Positions 46,601 through 57,530 of a stretch of DNA of 64,000 nt are shown here, piece by piece. Position numbers and translations under genes: made by a program. Below the pieces are notes generated by a model that made no database searches, was not told the DNA's origin, and worked only from the letters and a program-made list of their open reading frames with translations. The DNA is from Embiotoca jacksoni (lineage: Eukaryota; Chordata; Actinopteri; Embiotocidae): contig JAKOON010000028.1 of the NCBI GenBank assembly GCA_022577435.1, forward strand, positions 744,001 through 808,000. The letters are read 5' to 3'. Numbering within the stretch: position 1 is the stretch's first letter; each line of letters starts with the position of its first letter.

Positions 46601-47270
46601 ATTAAGGGGAAAAAAATAATCAATACACTAAAACATAATGAAAATACTGCAGCCTAAAGTGACGCCTTCATCATAACAGAGCAAAATAAAAGACTTATGT
46701 CACTTATAAAAGCTGCATAGTTTGGTATTTACACTAATAAAAGACATAAATCCTGATTCAAAGTGTATGAAACCACAGTAATATTTATTTTGACCGACTT
46801 TATCTTCGACAGAAGCTCGATAATCGATCGGAGTAAAGTTCCCTGATCGACGTTCGATCTGTTTGAAGATGATGTGAACTACTTTAACGTTAGCAAACAA
46901 GCTAACCGGCTCAAACAAAGCGTCCGCTGCTACTTAGAAACAGGCCACAACTGTCAGAAACAGCTAACAAGCTGTTCAACTACCTAAATTTAAACAGTAA
47001 CCCGGTTTAGTACAGGACCCATGCGGGCTGAAGCGCACTTAACCGGGAGTAATTTAAAATAGTGAGCTTATAGGACCTTACCTTCGTTTCTATCGCCGGA
47101 CAGTGTGAACGTGAAGGTCTTAACGCGACATGTGAGGTTGTGACGAGTAACGCGCACCGCCGAGCTACACATGCTGCGGATGGCACGAGCGCCTGCAGCG
47201 CGGACGGTCTGCGTACTATCGCGAGATTTGTATATCGGTTGAAACGTTCTCCGTGAAACAACATTGAACG
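43603..47270 (-). CDS. zbtb24: zbtb24, BTB/AT-hook/zinc-finger transcription factor
   Basis: ZBTB24 is a nuclear DNA-binding regulator; human mutations cause ICF syndrome type 2, partly through its target CDCA7. Coding exons: 45314-46091 (start MMSQKAAAPSSP; the second ATG at 46088 is equally possible), 45038-45205, 44817-44900, 44651-44734, 44490-44571, 43603-44408. A non-coding first exon ends at 47082; its upstream limit near 47270 is a guess. Order: BTB domain (KFDQFRKRDLLCDITLVVED, FKAHKALLAATSEYFSLMF), AT-hook (RRGRPKK), then eight C2H2 fingers (CDDCGKVF, CTVCGKSF, CSVCSKAL, CDKCGKSF, CAQCHHKF, CDICGKCF, CNICKKSF, CSFCSLSF), the same count as human, then a Gln/Pro-rich tail with HVITLSKEAMEQLQ. 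The last exon is frameshifted at a poly-G run; allowing for it the protein is 666 residues (human 697). Confidence 0.93.
44035..44045 (-). other. zbtb24: Homopolymer frameshift in zbtb24 last exon
   Basis: Eleven C on the plus strand (G on the coding strand). Upstream frame: INFSAAEDQVSLIAAAEG; downstream the conserved tail (PRLTLLTQPAAHVQNVAL, HVITLSKEAMEQL) is in another frame. Ten G would join them, and exon length modulo 3 agrees. Human ZBTB24 has matching sequence on both sides, so an intron here is unlikely. Confidence 0.85.
46120..46205 (-). repeat. zbtb24: Triplicated splice-acceptor unit upstream of zbtb24 coding exon
   Basis: Three copies of a 30-bp unit. On the minus strand each holds a T-rich tract, ATTGATCTCAG or CTTGATCTCAG, and then GAACAGATG or GAGCAGGTG. 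The copy closest to the coding exon ends at 46121. Each is a possible 3' splice site for the exon carrying the start codon. Confidence 0.8.
46206..47081 (-). other. zbtb24: zbtb24 first intron
   Basis: AT-rich sequence between the non-coding first exon (donor GTAAGG at 47081) and the exon with the start codon. No coding or repeat feature recognised. Confidence 0.65.
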
Positions 47271-47911
47271 TCCTCGGCTGTTGGTTTGGATGTTGGTTTA
47301 CCGAGTTACAATTTAACGATTTTTAGGCTGAAGTTTGTCATTTAAATCCCTGCTGTGTTTGGTAACGTGACTTTATTCCGGACCTGCGCGGCCGCGAGAA
47401 TTAACATACATGTCAGTGCAGTGAAAGGAATTTACTTAGACTGCGTTCTATTACAGCACTGTCAAAAAACGGTGTATTTTAATGAGTTTTTATAGCTTGA
47501 TTTAAAAGGCAGCTGGGCACAAGTGCGTTGGAAAATATGTTAGTCTGACTCTGTAATTATTTTACAGCTACATTTGGTGCAGATTAATCATTTGTAAAAT
47601 ATGCAGGTCACCGTGCAGTCCAGTTTATAAAGGAGAAAAAGTGACAGACAGCTGGAACGTTGAAATGCACCTGTATACCGAGAAGCATTTAGTCACGTAA
47701 TATATAATAATAAACAGGTCTTTCTGCTGCATGATCTGTACTCTAGTTAGAGCTGTTTGTTTGTGACCTAGCGGAATAAGTTTAGTTTGAAAGAAACACT
47801 TCCTTCTGTCTGTGTGACTTCTGTAACGTAATATTGGGTTCTTGATCTTTGGACTGTGTCTCCAGTTATCAGGACCTGACTCGGCTCTCTCCCTCCAGTC
47901 TGAGCTGCAGG
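47271..47911. other. Divergent region between zbtb24 and ddo
   Basis: Upstream regions of two head-to-head genes. It probably contains both transcription starts and a ddo 5'UTR exon. A TGTGTCTCCAG acceptor-like site ends at about 47865. No TATA box or other strong motif was recognised. Confidence 0.55.
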
Positions 47912-49174
47912 ATGAGGAGCGTCCGGGTCGCCGTGGTGGGAGCCGGTGTGGTTGGATTCTCCACCGCCGTCTGCATCTCCGAGGCTCTTCCTGTCTGCTC
48001 CGTCACCGTGCTGGCCGAGAGGTTCAGCCCCGACATCACCAGCGACGTGGCTGCAGGGATCCTTTTAGCTGCTGAATATCCAGGTATGAAACATATCATG
48101 CAGTTTTTACAATATAAATGTCCAGCAGAGCTATATGCATGTTTCCCTGTGTGTCGGTCAGATATCCCCCTGGAAAGGCAAAGGCGCTGGTTCAAGGACA
48201 GCTTTGATCACCTGCTGGCCGTTGCTCAATCCGCACACGCCCCGGAGGCAGGAGTCATGCTGAGCTCCGGGTAATGGCCGTTATCTGTGACAGAGGCGAG
48301 TCCTCAGCCGATATGCTGTTAAAACCGCTCCTCTGATCTCCCTCCAGCTGGCAGGTGTTCAGGGAGGTTCCCTCTGATCAGAAGCCCTTCTGGTCCGACT
48401 TCGTGATCGGCTTTCGACAGATGACCAAGCGGGAGCTGGAACGCTTTCCGGAGCACAAGTTCGGCCTGGCGTGCACCACCGTGAAGTGCGAGTGCTCCAG
48501 CTACCTGCCGTGGCTGGAGAAGAGGTGCGTCCCGTATGTTAGGTCGTTTTTATAATTATTTTAAAAGGTTTGAAATGACTCCGAGTTGAATGATAACAAC
48601 TTCAACCGTGTGAAGGTTCAGAGAAGCCGGAGGCAGAGTGCAGCAGAGGAAAGTCGACAGTCTGCAGGAGTTAAGTGGCAGCTTCGACCTCATCGTTAAC
48701 TGCTCTGGTCTGGGCTCCAGAACCCTGGTGGGGGACACCATGGTGCACCCGATCCGGGGCCAGGTCCTGAAGGTGGAGGCCCCCTGGCTGCAGCACTTCG
48801 TCAGGGATGGAGACGGCACGACCTACATCTACCCCGGGATACACAGCGTCACGGTGGGCGGGACGAGGCAGGAGGGCGACTGGCGGCTGCAGCTGGACGA
48901 AGGAGACGGGAAAAGCATCCTGCAGCGCTGCAGCCGCCTGGAGCCGTCGCTCAGCAGAGCCAAGGTCCTGGGCCAGCGGGTTGGTCTGCGGCCCGGCAGG
49001 AGGAACCCGCGGGTGGAGAGGGAGCTGCTGGAGGTGCAGGGCCGCCAGGTGCCCGTCATCCACAACTACGGCCACGGGGGCTGGGGGGTGTCGCTGGCCT
49101 GGGGCACCGCGGTGGACGCTCTGCGGCTGGTCAGGGAGTGTCTGCAGGAAACGCGGCTGCAAGCTAAACTGTGA
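47912..49174 (+). CDS. ddo: ddo, D-aspartate oxidase
   Basis: FAD-dependent peroxisomal flavoenzyme that oxidises D-aspartate and D-glutamate to 2-oxo acids with ammonia and hydrogen peroxide. Four exons: 47912-48083, 48162-48270, 48348-48524, 48616-49174; 338 residues, against 341 for human DDO. The N-terminal FAD motif is GAGVVG (residues 10-15). VNCSGLGSR and HPIRGQVLKVEAPW are DAO/DDO family blocks. HFVRDGDGTTYIYPG and VTVGGTRQEGDW match DDO and not D-amino-acid oxidase. The C-terminal VGLRPGRRNPRVERELL and NYGHGGWGVSLAWGTA are conserved. It ends in -AKL, a plausible peroxisomal targeting signal type 1. Phases agree and there are no interruptions. DDO also lies in human 6q21. Confidence 0.95.
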
Positions 49175-49890
49175 GGAGACGACAAAACCAGCTGCACCTC
49201 CTCAAATTAACAAGACACCGGCGGTGAAGAGGAGACACAGATCAACCAATCAGAACTCATTCGGACCCACTGAAGGAAGAATCAGTAGAGTTTACATTTG
49301 CATAGTTTATATAGAGATTATCACATTAAAATACTTAATAATTAAATTTACTGCTAATAGTGTTGAAATTTTCTTTAATGTTCTGATAAATACTGATTTT
49401 TAAATTTCTAATAAAAGTTTCTTTGAGTCCAGAAATCTGCTGTGAAACTTTATTAAAAAAAAACACTTAGTTTAGAGCTAAACAGCCTGTTAGCATTATC
49501 ACAATGTAAAATAAACTTTATTCATTTAATTAACCAACAGCAAAATAAATCTGAATTTAGTCATGTGAAATAAATTCATTAAGTGTTCTTCATATTAATT
49601 GTGTCAGTGATGAAGTCTGTACAAACAGTGAATCCTCTATGAACGATGACTTGATGAAGACCTTTGTTGTGATGAAGTGAGCTGGACTCTGATCTGGTCC
49701 TCAGAGACCCGATTCTTGCTCAGACCGGATCCGGTTTGTCAGCAGGAAGGTGAGTTCATGTTTTTAAGGCACACAAAGACGCTAAAACTGTTCTGAGAAA
49801 AAGAAAAAAAAAAAAAAGTTTCTTAAACCTCCTGAAAACAGCTCGTTTATTCTCCAACTGCCTTATTGGACTTTAGAAGTCGGTACCGCG
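49175..49890. other. Convergent 3' regions of ddo and sash1
   Basis: Holds the ddo 3'UTR, then AT-rich spacer and the sash1 3'UTR. A minus-strand AATAAA at 49846-49851 lies 40 bp past the sash1 stop. No SAM domain or other coding exon is present here. Confidence 0.65.
49410..49415 (+). terminator. ddo: Candidate polyadenylation signal of ddo
   Basis: AATAAA about 240 bp after the ddo stop, followed by a T-rich stretch. Confidence 0.6.
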
Positions 49891-52800
49891 TCAGAAAGTT
49901 TCTCCATCAGACCTTTGATCCGTCTTCAAGTTTCTTTTAAATTTGAGCCGTCGTGCTACAGAAGCGGCTGAAACCAAGCGACTTTTCTCCACGGAGGAGA
50001 TGTGGGCTGCAGGGTTGGGTGTGCAGCTGGTTTCTGTCAGCAGGAGTTCCAGGTGAGGTTCCGGTGGAGGAGGTGTAGCTGTGTGATGACCGGACTGTCC
50101 TGCCGGGACCGTTAACGGCTCGAGTCGAGAGCTCTGACATGTTTCCGCCTGTTTGAAAGAAAACGTGCTGCAGATGGACGAAGCAGTGGAAGGCAGAGAG
50201 GACAGAGACGTGTCCGCAGACGGGGGTTGAGGCAGGAGGATGGAGGTCTGGTCTGTAGGAGGGGCGGGGTTTCTCTCTTGGTCCAGGTGGAGGACCGTCA
50301 GGGAGGAGTTTTGAGGACGCTCTGAGTCGGTCTGGATGGAGGTCCGGTCTGCAGGGAGGGCGGGGTTTCTTTCCTGGTCCTGGTGGAGGACCGTCAGGGA
50401 GGAGCAGCGCTGTGGAACGCCTGCTGCTGAGGTTCCTCTCAGCTCCTCGCAGCTCAGGCTCCTCCCACCACGACTGTGACCTTCAGATGACCTCAGGATG
50501 CTCCTCGGCGATGGCGGGACTCGGGGCGGGCTGGGACTCTTACCGGGGTGGGCGGAGGAGGAGGTGAGGGAGAGGGCAGGGGACTCAAACCCAGACAAGG
50601 ACCTGCTGGCGGCTGCAGGAGTCCGTCTGTCCCTTCCTGAAATAAACAAAAGTGGAGCGTGTGCAGGTGATGCACGTCTGTCAGAGCGGGAAGTGATGAA
50701 GAAGATGATGAAGAAAAGGAAGGAATTGAGCAGTCAACTGTGGTGAAGCACGGAGCCGTTTATTCCTCAACCGACACAAGCACACTTTCGGGTTAACCCC
50801 CACCCTCAGGCAGTCCCTCTGCAGTTTTAGTGCATTTACAGGCATACAAACATCTGAACAAGTAAAGATCTGAACTCCTCTGCAGTTTTTCAGGCACATG
50901 ATTAAACGTTTGTGCAACATGATATCTTGACCGGACTAAAAAAATATCGCGCAGAGTAGTTCGGAGAGTGAACAGGTTGCGGCCGCTCATCCACATTCAG
51001 AAACACAGACCGAAGCCACGGCAGGAAGCACACGCAGCGCGATGCAGCCAGGAATAAAGAAGCACTCGCTGCTTTTATTTAATTGAAAGTAGAGTCTGTT
51101 CAAACACTCGCATCACACGCTTCAACAGTCACCCGAAAATCCACCTCATGAGTCGCAGCAGCAGCAGCAGAGGAGGATGAGGATCTATTTATGAGTTCTC
51201 GTCTTGTGTCATCGCTCCTCTGCTTTTAGTATCATAATGAGAACTTAAAAATCTGGTGGTTAAAGGCAGAAATAATGTGACCTGTGAAAGCTGTGAACAG
51301 ATAAAAGTCGGAGGTGCGGAAACAGAAGGATGAGTAAAGTAAAGTAAATGTGACGACAGCAGAGTTTTTTTTCTTTTTCCAGAAGAGCGTGAAAACTGGT
51401 GGCCTGGAAAGCTGGAGCGTGGAGGAGCCCCCCCCCCCCCCCCCACCACCACCACCGCAGAGTCTTTGAGGAGGAGGAGGATGAAGAGGAAGAGGAGGAC
51501 AGGATAGGGCTCACAGGTGGGTCAGGCTGTCGTTACCGTTCTCCAGGTTCTCGCTGCTCTCGTAGCAGCCCGAGTCCCGCGGGGAGTCTCCCAGCAGGCC
51601 CCGCCTCTCCTGCAGCAGCTTCTCCTGGGAGCCGCCGGACTGGCTGCTGCGCTCTGGGTCGCTGCTTCCTGCAGGGCACAAGGCCGCCACCAGGGGGCAG
51701 ACGGTCACACCGGGGGATCAGGGAGGAAACTGTGTGTGTGCTCATTTGGTGGTGGTTATTGGGGCTAAACATTCATGACATAGCTTGTTTTTTTTCAGGA
51801 CAGTTGAGGCCATTTAAATCCTTCATCGTTCAATTAGATAATACTTACAGATTTGTTATATTAGCCTTTATATCAGAATTTTGTTTTTTTTGTTAAATGA
51901 AATTGTTTTGTTTTTACAAGTATCTCACCATTAAATATTGTCAGTAGAGATATCATTTTATAATTGTGTAGAGGAGATTTTCTGGAATCTGTTAACATCT
52001 GAACCATGTTTGTGGGACACTGCAATAAAAAATAAATTAAAAAAGTGCTTAGTGCCTGAAGGTACAGACGTCAGCGGTGATTTAAAAACTGGATTACTGG
52101 AGCAACCACGATTAAATCAGATGGAACTTTAAAGTCAATATTCTCTGCAACGCTTCGTCACACAGACGAGGAGCTGACATTGAAAGAAAGCTCAGGTTGT
52201 GAAGTTTTATATGAGATCTGCTGCATCTCTCTATGAGGAATACTTGTGAAATTCAAATGAGAAGAACGGGTGGGAATTTGGATGCAATGTGCAGGTTCAA
52301 ATTAAGGATGTAATGCTGGAAATAATTATAAAGGTTCGGCGAGCAGAAAGAACGAGCATCTGCAGTAACAGAAGTCTCCGCCTGCCCAGATGTGTGTGTA
52401 AACATCATGTGATGTACATCTGAGAGCCTTCGACCCACCATCGTACTCCTGCAGCAGCTCCACGGCCGTCATCAGCACGGCTCGGTGCTGAGAGTCTCTG
52501 ATGTTCAGCTCGTCTAGGTCCTCCTCCTCCAGCAGCTTGAAGGTGTCCAGATCCTCGTAGCCGTTGAACAGGAAGGTGGGGAGATGCTCCTGTGGAGAGG
52601 ATGGAGGAGAGGACGGAGGAGAAGACGGAGGAGAGGATGGAGGAGAGAACGGATGAGGGGATGGAGGAGAGGACGGAGGAGAAGATGGAGAGGACAGATG
52701 AGAGGACGGAGGAGAGAATGGAGGAGAGGACGGAAGAGAAGACGGAGGAGAGGACGGAGGAGAAGACGGATGAGAGGACGGAGGAGGCACAAACAGAACA

Positions 52801-53118
52801 TTAGAGTCAGAGGTGCTGGGAGGATTATTCTCCGCGACAGGTTTTCATCACGTCGTGACGTCATTACTTTGAGGTTGATACGATCCAGCAGCTCTTCCAC
52901 AGACGTCGGTTTGGGCTGTCGGGACTTCCTCCTCCTGCGCGTCTTCTTGGGCTTCACCTCCTCCTCGTTCAGGACGTCCACATAGATGAACTTGAAGGTG
53001 CCAACCTTGCCATTGAGCATCCCCATCCAGGTTCCCATCGGAGGCTTGCTGATGATGTCGATGACCTCTCCGCTCTGCGGGAGGAGATTGGAGTATCGAT
53101 GAGTCTCTCACACAGCTC

Positions 53119-53154
<36 letters not shown>

Positions 53155-56100
53155 TGTTAGGAGGCGTACTTTCAGTTTGAGAGAGTCTGTGTCGTACGGA
53201 CTCGGGGTGAAGTCGGTGTGGACCAGAGCTCGTCCACAGAAGGGTCCGCGGTACGGCAGCTCGTCCTCCTCGGCGTCCTCCGACTTCACGCTCTCCCTGT
53301 TGCTGTTGGAGGAGTCAGTGGTGCCGACCGTCTGCCCGCCTGCAGGAGGAGGAAGAGTGAGGTCCAGACCACAGCGCTGGGGAACACTGATGAAGATAGC
53401 TCAGACTCAGACTCACTCATGGAGCTCTGTCCGCTCAGGGAGCTCCTCAGGCTCTCCACCGACCCTCCCGGCTTCAGCTTGGCTTTCTCCAGAGAGTCCG
53501 AGTCCGTCTGGGGAGGGTGAGGGCAGCTGGACACTCGGTCCGGGCTCGACTACAACACAGAGGGAAGAGCAGGTGATTCACAGTTTTCATCACGTTACTC
53601 TCCACCTGTAAACGCCTCTGAAACTGACCTGCTCGGAGAGAGAACAGTGGTATCTCTTGGAGATGTGCTTCCTCATCGTATCTCGCACTGACTTCACTTT
53701 CTTTCCGAGGGAGATGCGGGACGCCTGCGGAGATTTGACGCCGTCTATCAGACCATTGCCCTCGCCGTCTTTGTTCTAAGTGACGCAGAGAAGCACACGT
53801 ACGTAAAGAAGATGAAATGTATCTTGAGAGTTCAGGCAGAAGAGCGGGTACGTACAGTGTTGTTGCTGCCGGAGACGCCGGCGAGCACCGAGCGGCTGGT
53901 CAGGTCGAACCCTCCGAAGCTGCACGCTCGCTGCGAAGAAACAAAAACAACAGGAAACCAGGTGAGTCTGAAGTTTAATGGAGGATATGAAACTATTTCT
54001 GAGCCGCAGCACGGCGCATAGGAGCAGCAGGACAGGTGGGTGAGACAAACGAGTAGAAGACGGTAGGTGCTGCTCCCTGAAGGAGTCAGAAGGAGCTGAA
54101 GAAAAGCCTGAACGCTGTAACTCTGACTCACATCCGTCCGCGGGCTTCGTTCTGTACTGTATTAAAGTGTTAATGATGTCCGACCTGCTGGTTCCAGTCG
54201 TCTGCACTCACCCCATGGTGACTGAGCGGGTTGAGGACCCGGTGGCGGAGCTCTCCGTCGGTCACCGATCGTGCCATCTTGTGCTCCTCCTCGTTGCAGC
54301 CCTCCGTCTCGGAGAAGGACGAGCCGCTGCCTTCGGCCGCCGCTCCGCCGCCCGTCTCCGGGTGCGCGGGACTCCCGCCGGACTTGCCGAAGGCCTGGGA
54401 GACCCCGTGGCTGCCGCACGTGTCCAGGCTGTTGGACGAGGGCGAGGTGGTCAGGCTGTCGGAGTCGCGGTCGTAGACAAGCTGCTCCTGCAGGGCTGCG
54501 GCCAGTGAGTCGACGGGACAGACCGCAGGCTTCCTCGGCGGGCCGGAGTACAGGAAGAGGCCAGCGTCGGCGGGGGAGAGACTCTCTGCACTCTCTGCAG
54601 GGGGGGGGGGGGGGACGCACGGAGGAGCGAAGTTAACCGCCGACCGTTTCACATGTAAACACCGACACAGGTATCGGCTGCGGCGGCGACGTCTCGCCCG
54701 GCCAACACATTGGGAAGGTGAACATTAAACTCTGTAATCAGGCTGAAAATAATCAGGGAGAAACACGGTAACTGCTGTTATTACAATCCATACACGCAAA
54801 CAGTAATCAGGCCTCACGCAGGATATCTTCTCCAGACTCGACGTCACGTTTAGCCTTTTAATGACACCGCGAACACCGCAAAGCCGGGAGTTTGTATCAG
54901 CATGAAAACTGTCTAACTCGTTTCATCTTGCAACAAACAGCACAAAGACTCTCAGTAAGTACCGTCGGCTGCTCCGGGCCTCTTGAACTCATCGATTCTG
55001 ATCAGCTTCTTCTTCACTTTCCGAGTCGAGTTGACGAGCTTGTGGAGCCTCCTGAACGTCACCGTCTCCTCCTGTTCGGTGTCGGACAGGTCGCAGGGCT
55101 GCTGGGAGGAACAGGGGAGAACTGGGTTTGTAGACAACGTGGAATCTTACAGAGACTGACGGACTCGATTCTGTGGTGGAAATCACGGCACGGGCTCAGG
55201 AACACTGCTGAAAACCAGTCTGTGAACGCAGTACCTCACTGCATCCACAAATGCAGGTTAAAACTCATTCGAAGTGGAAATCATGGACGGCGCATCCTCT
55301 GGGCTACAGAGGAGAGGGACCATCCAGCTTATTGTCAGCGCATAGTACAAAAAACATTAGTGACCGTTACTGCCATCAAATTCAAAATGAGCAGATATTT
55401 TTTTATAAAACAATAACATTTCTCGGTTTCACCATTTGAGGTGTTGTCTTTGGTCTATTTTCAATTAAATACAAGTTTACATGATTAGCAAATCATCACA
55501 TTGTTTTTATTTACACAAACTTACACTTTATTTGTACTAAATGATGTGAACTCAACTTTCTTCTACCTATTATTTTTCAGATGTGTTCGTGCTGCGGCTG
55601 CTGCAGACACCTGCAGTAGAAACCTGCATTAGCTAAGAATAAATATGTGGTAGGAAACCACAGTGAACTGTCTGCTCTGGGTCGCAGCACACTTTCTATA
55701 CGTGGGAACCCGAGACGCTCGCTGCCTGGAAATCACACTTCAGCATCGTCGGAAACTGTCGGTGGTGCATTCAAAGAATCGAGTCACGCACGCGCACGTC
55801 GTGCGTTCATCAGCTGACCAAAACATCCCAGAATACTCATAAAAATGCTGATAATTCAATGAGAAGAAACGCTCTATAATCAACAAAGGAGCGCGAGGGG
55901 AGTCCCGCCGCCAGAGAGAGTGGAGGCGAAGAGAAAGAGTCCGGCCATCCAGACGAATCTGAAAAATGTGGCCTGAACCTGAGCCCCCTAATCACCCCAC
56001 TCGGGCACAAAAGAGCTGCGGCCTGCATAACAGGGCCGCAGCTCAATCCACCCGCTCACCGCAGCACAATGGGGGGTTAGCGCTTTCACAGCGATGAATA

Positions 56101-56187
56101 GAAGTCCGCCTCGTGCCCTGCGGTGGGGGAGAGGGCCCAGAGCTGCAAGGCTTTAGAGGGGCCCCAGTTCATCGGTGGGACAGGGAC

Positions 56188-56230
<43 letters not shown>

Positions 56231-57494
56231 GAGTGAGAGAGAGGGGCTGTCAACAGCTTGGCGGCCTGGCACCGCCTCATCGCAGCCTGCCGTGATTCAG
56301 CACTAAAGCCAAGACGCCCTCCGAGCCCGGAGACTTACGGTGCAGCTGAACGACTCGTTTGTGTCGGGCCCGCAGGGGTCGCTCCACTCCGCCGGGTCCG
56401 ACCTGCACGTCTGTCTGCTCTGGACCTCAAATTCCTTCAGCTGGGAATAAAAGGGAAGAGCCTGTTAGTTCGTGAAGCTCGGTGACCAGCTGATGTGGGA
56501 TTCATTCTCAAACGGCTGGAAAACGGAACGCTTTACAGAACCTGTCCGAGCGAGGTCACGCACACAAACATGACGTCATCTTCATCAGGTGACAAGCCAC
56601 CGCAATAATATTTACATTTCATTTTTTGAAGCCTTCCGGTTTGCCTCAAACTTCGTACATCCCGTTTCAAACGAATGCTTACTTTCCTGATTGAAAATAA
56701 TAACATACAGAAGGTCAAGTCACAGACACGTAAAGTCGTGACATCATACCCGAGCCAGGGCTTCCTCTATGGAGATCATGTTCTCCTTCACCATCATCAT
56801 CAGCTGGATACGCTCTTCGTCACTCATGGTGATCTCACTGGCCACGAAGCCGACGTCATCACCTGCAAACAGCCGAAGCAAACAGAAGTGACACCGCTGA
56901 AAGCTTCATTTTACTTTAATTATAAGTTAAAGATGCTGATAAATAATTCCTGTGAGCAGAAATGGCGTTTGCGTCTCACCTTTAGAAATCTGACGCACCG
57001 CTCCTCTCTGAGACTTTCTGAAACTCTGCCAAAAAGACTTGTTCTTTCTCTTCCCGTCCCATTTACCTGGAGAGAACAACCATTTAAACTTTTAACACAC
57101 ACACACACACACACACAACCACACAATCTACAACAGCAGCAGCACAAAATCAAACACATTTGCAAGCAGCAGCATTTAGTCCTCCACACTGTAATCGTCA
57201 CTGTTATTGACTAAAAACCTCATCTTCTCGGGGGGGGGGGGGGGGGCGCATTACTTTGCCGCGATAAAGAATAAAAACACATTAAACACACGATCTCACC
57301 TCCTGATCCATCATCCGAGCTGGATTTGTGCACAGGAAACCTGAAAATCAAACCGCACGTTAACTTCCTCTTGAAGTGTTGAAATGCAGAATCAAACAGA
57401 CAGAAGGCTACCTGCTGTCCAACGTTATCTTCTTCATTGTCCCTGCTCTCCCACCATCTCCCTCACGCAGCCTGTCTGTCCTGTCCGTCGTCAC

Positions 57495-57530
<36 letters not shown>

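Noticed and set aside
52326..53038. Pro/Ser and Arg-rich open frames over the sash1 SAM region
   Set aside because: Read-through of the GGAGGA minisatellite; the real exons are 52439-52589 and 52868-53074.
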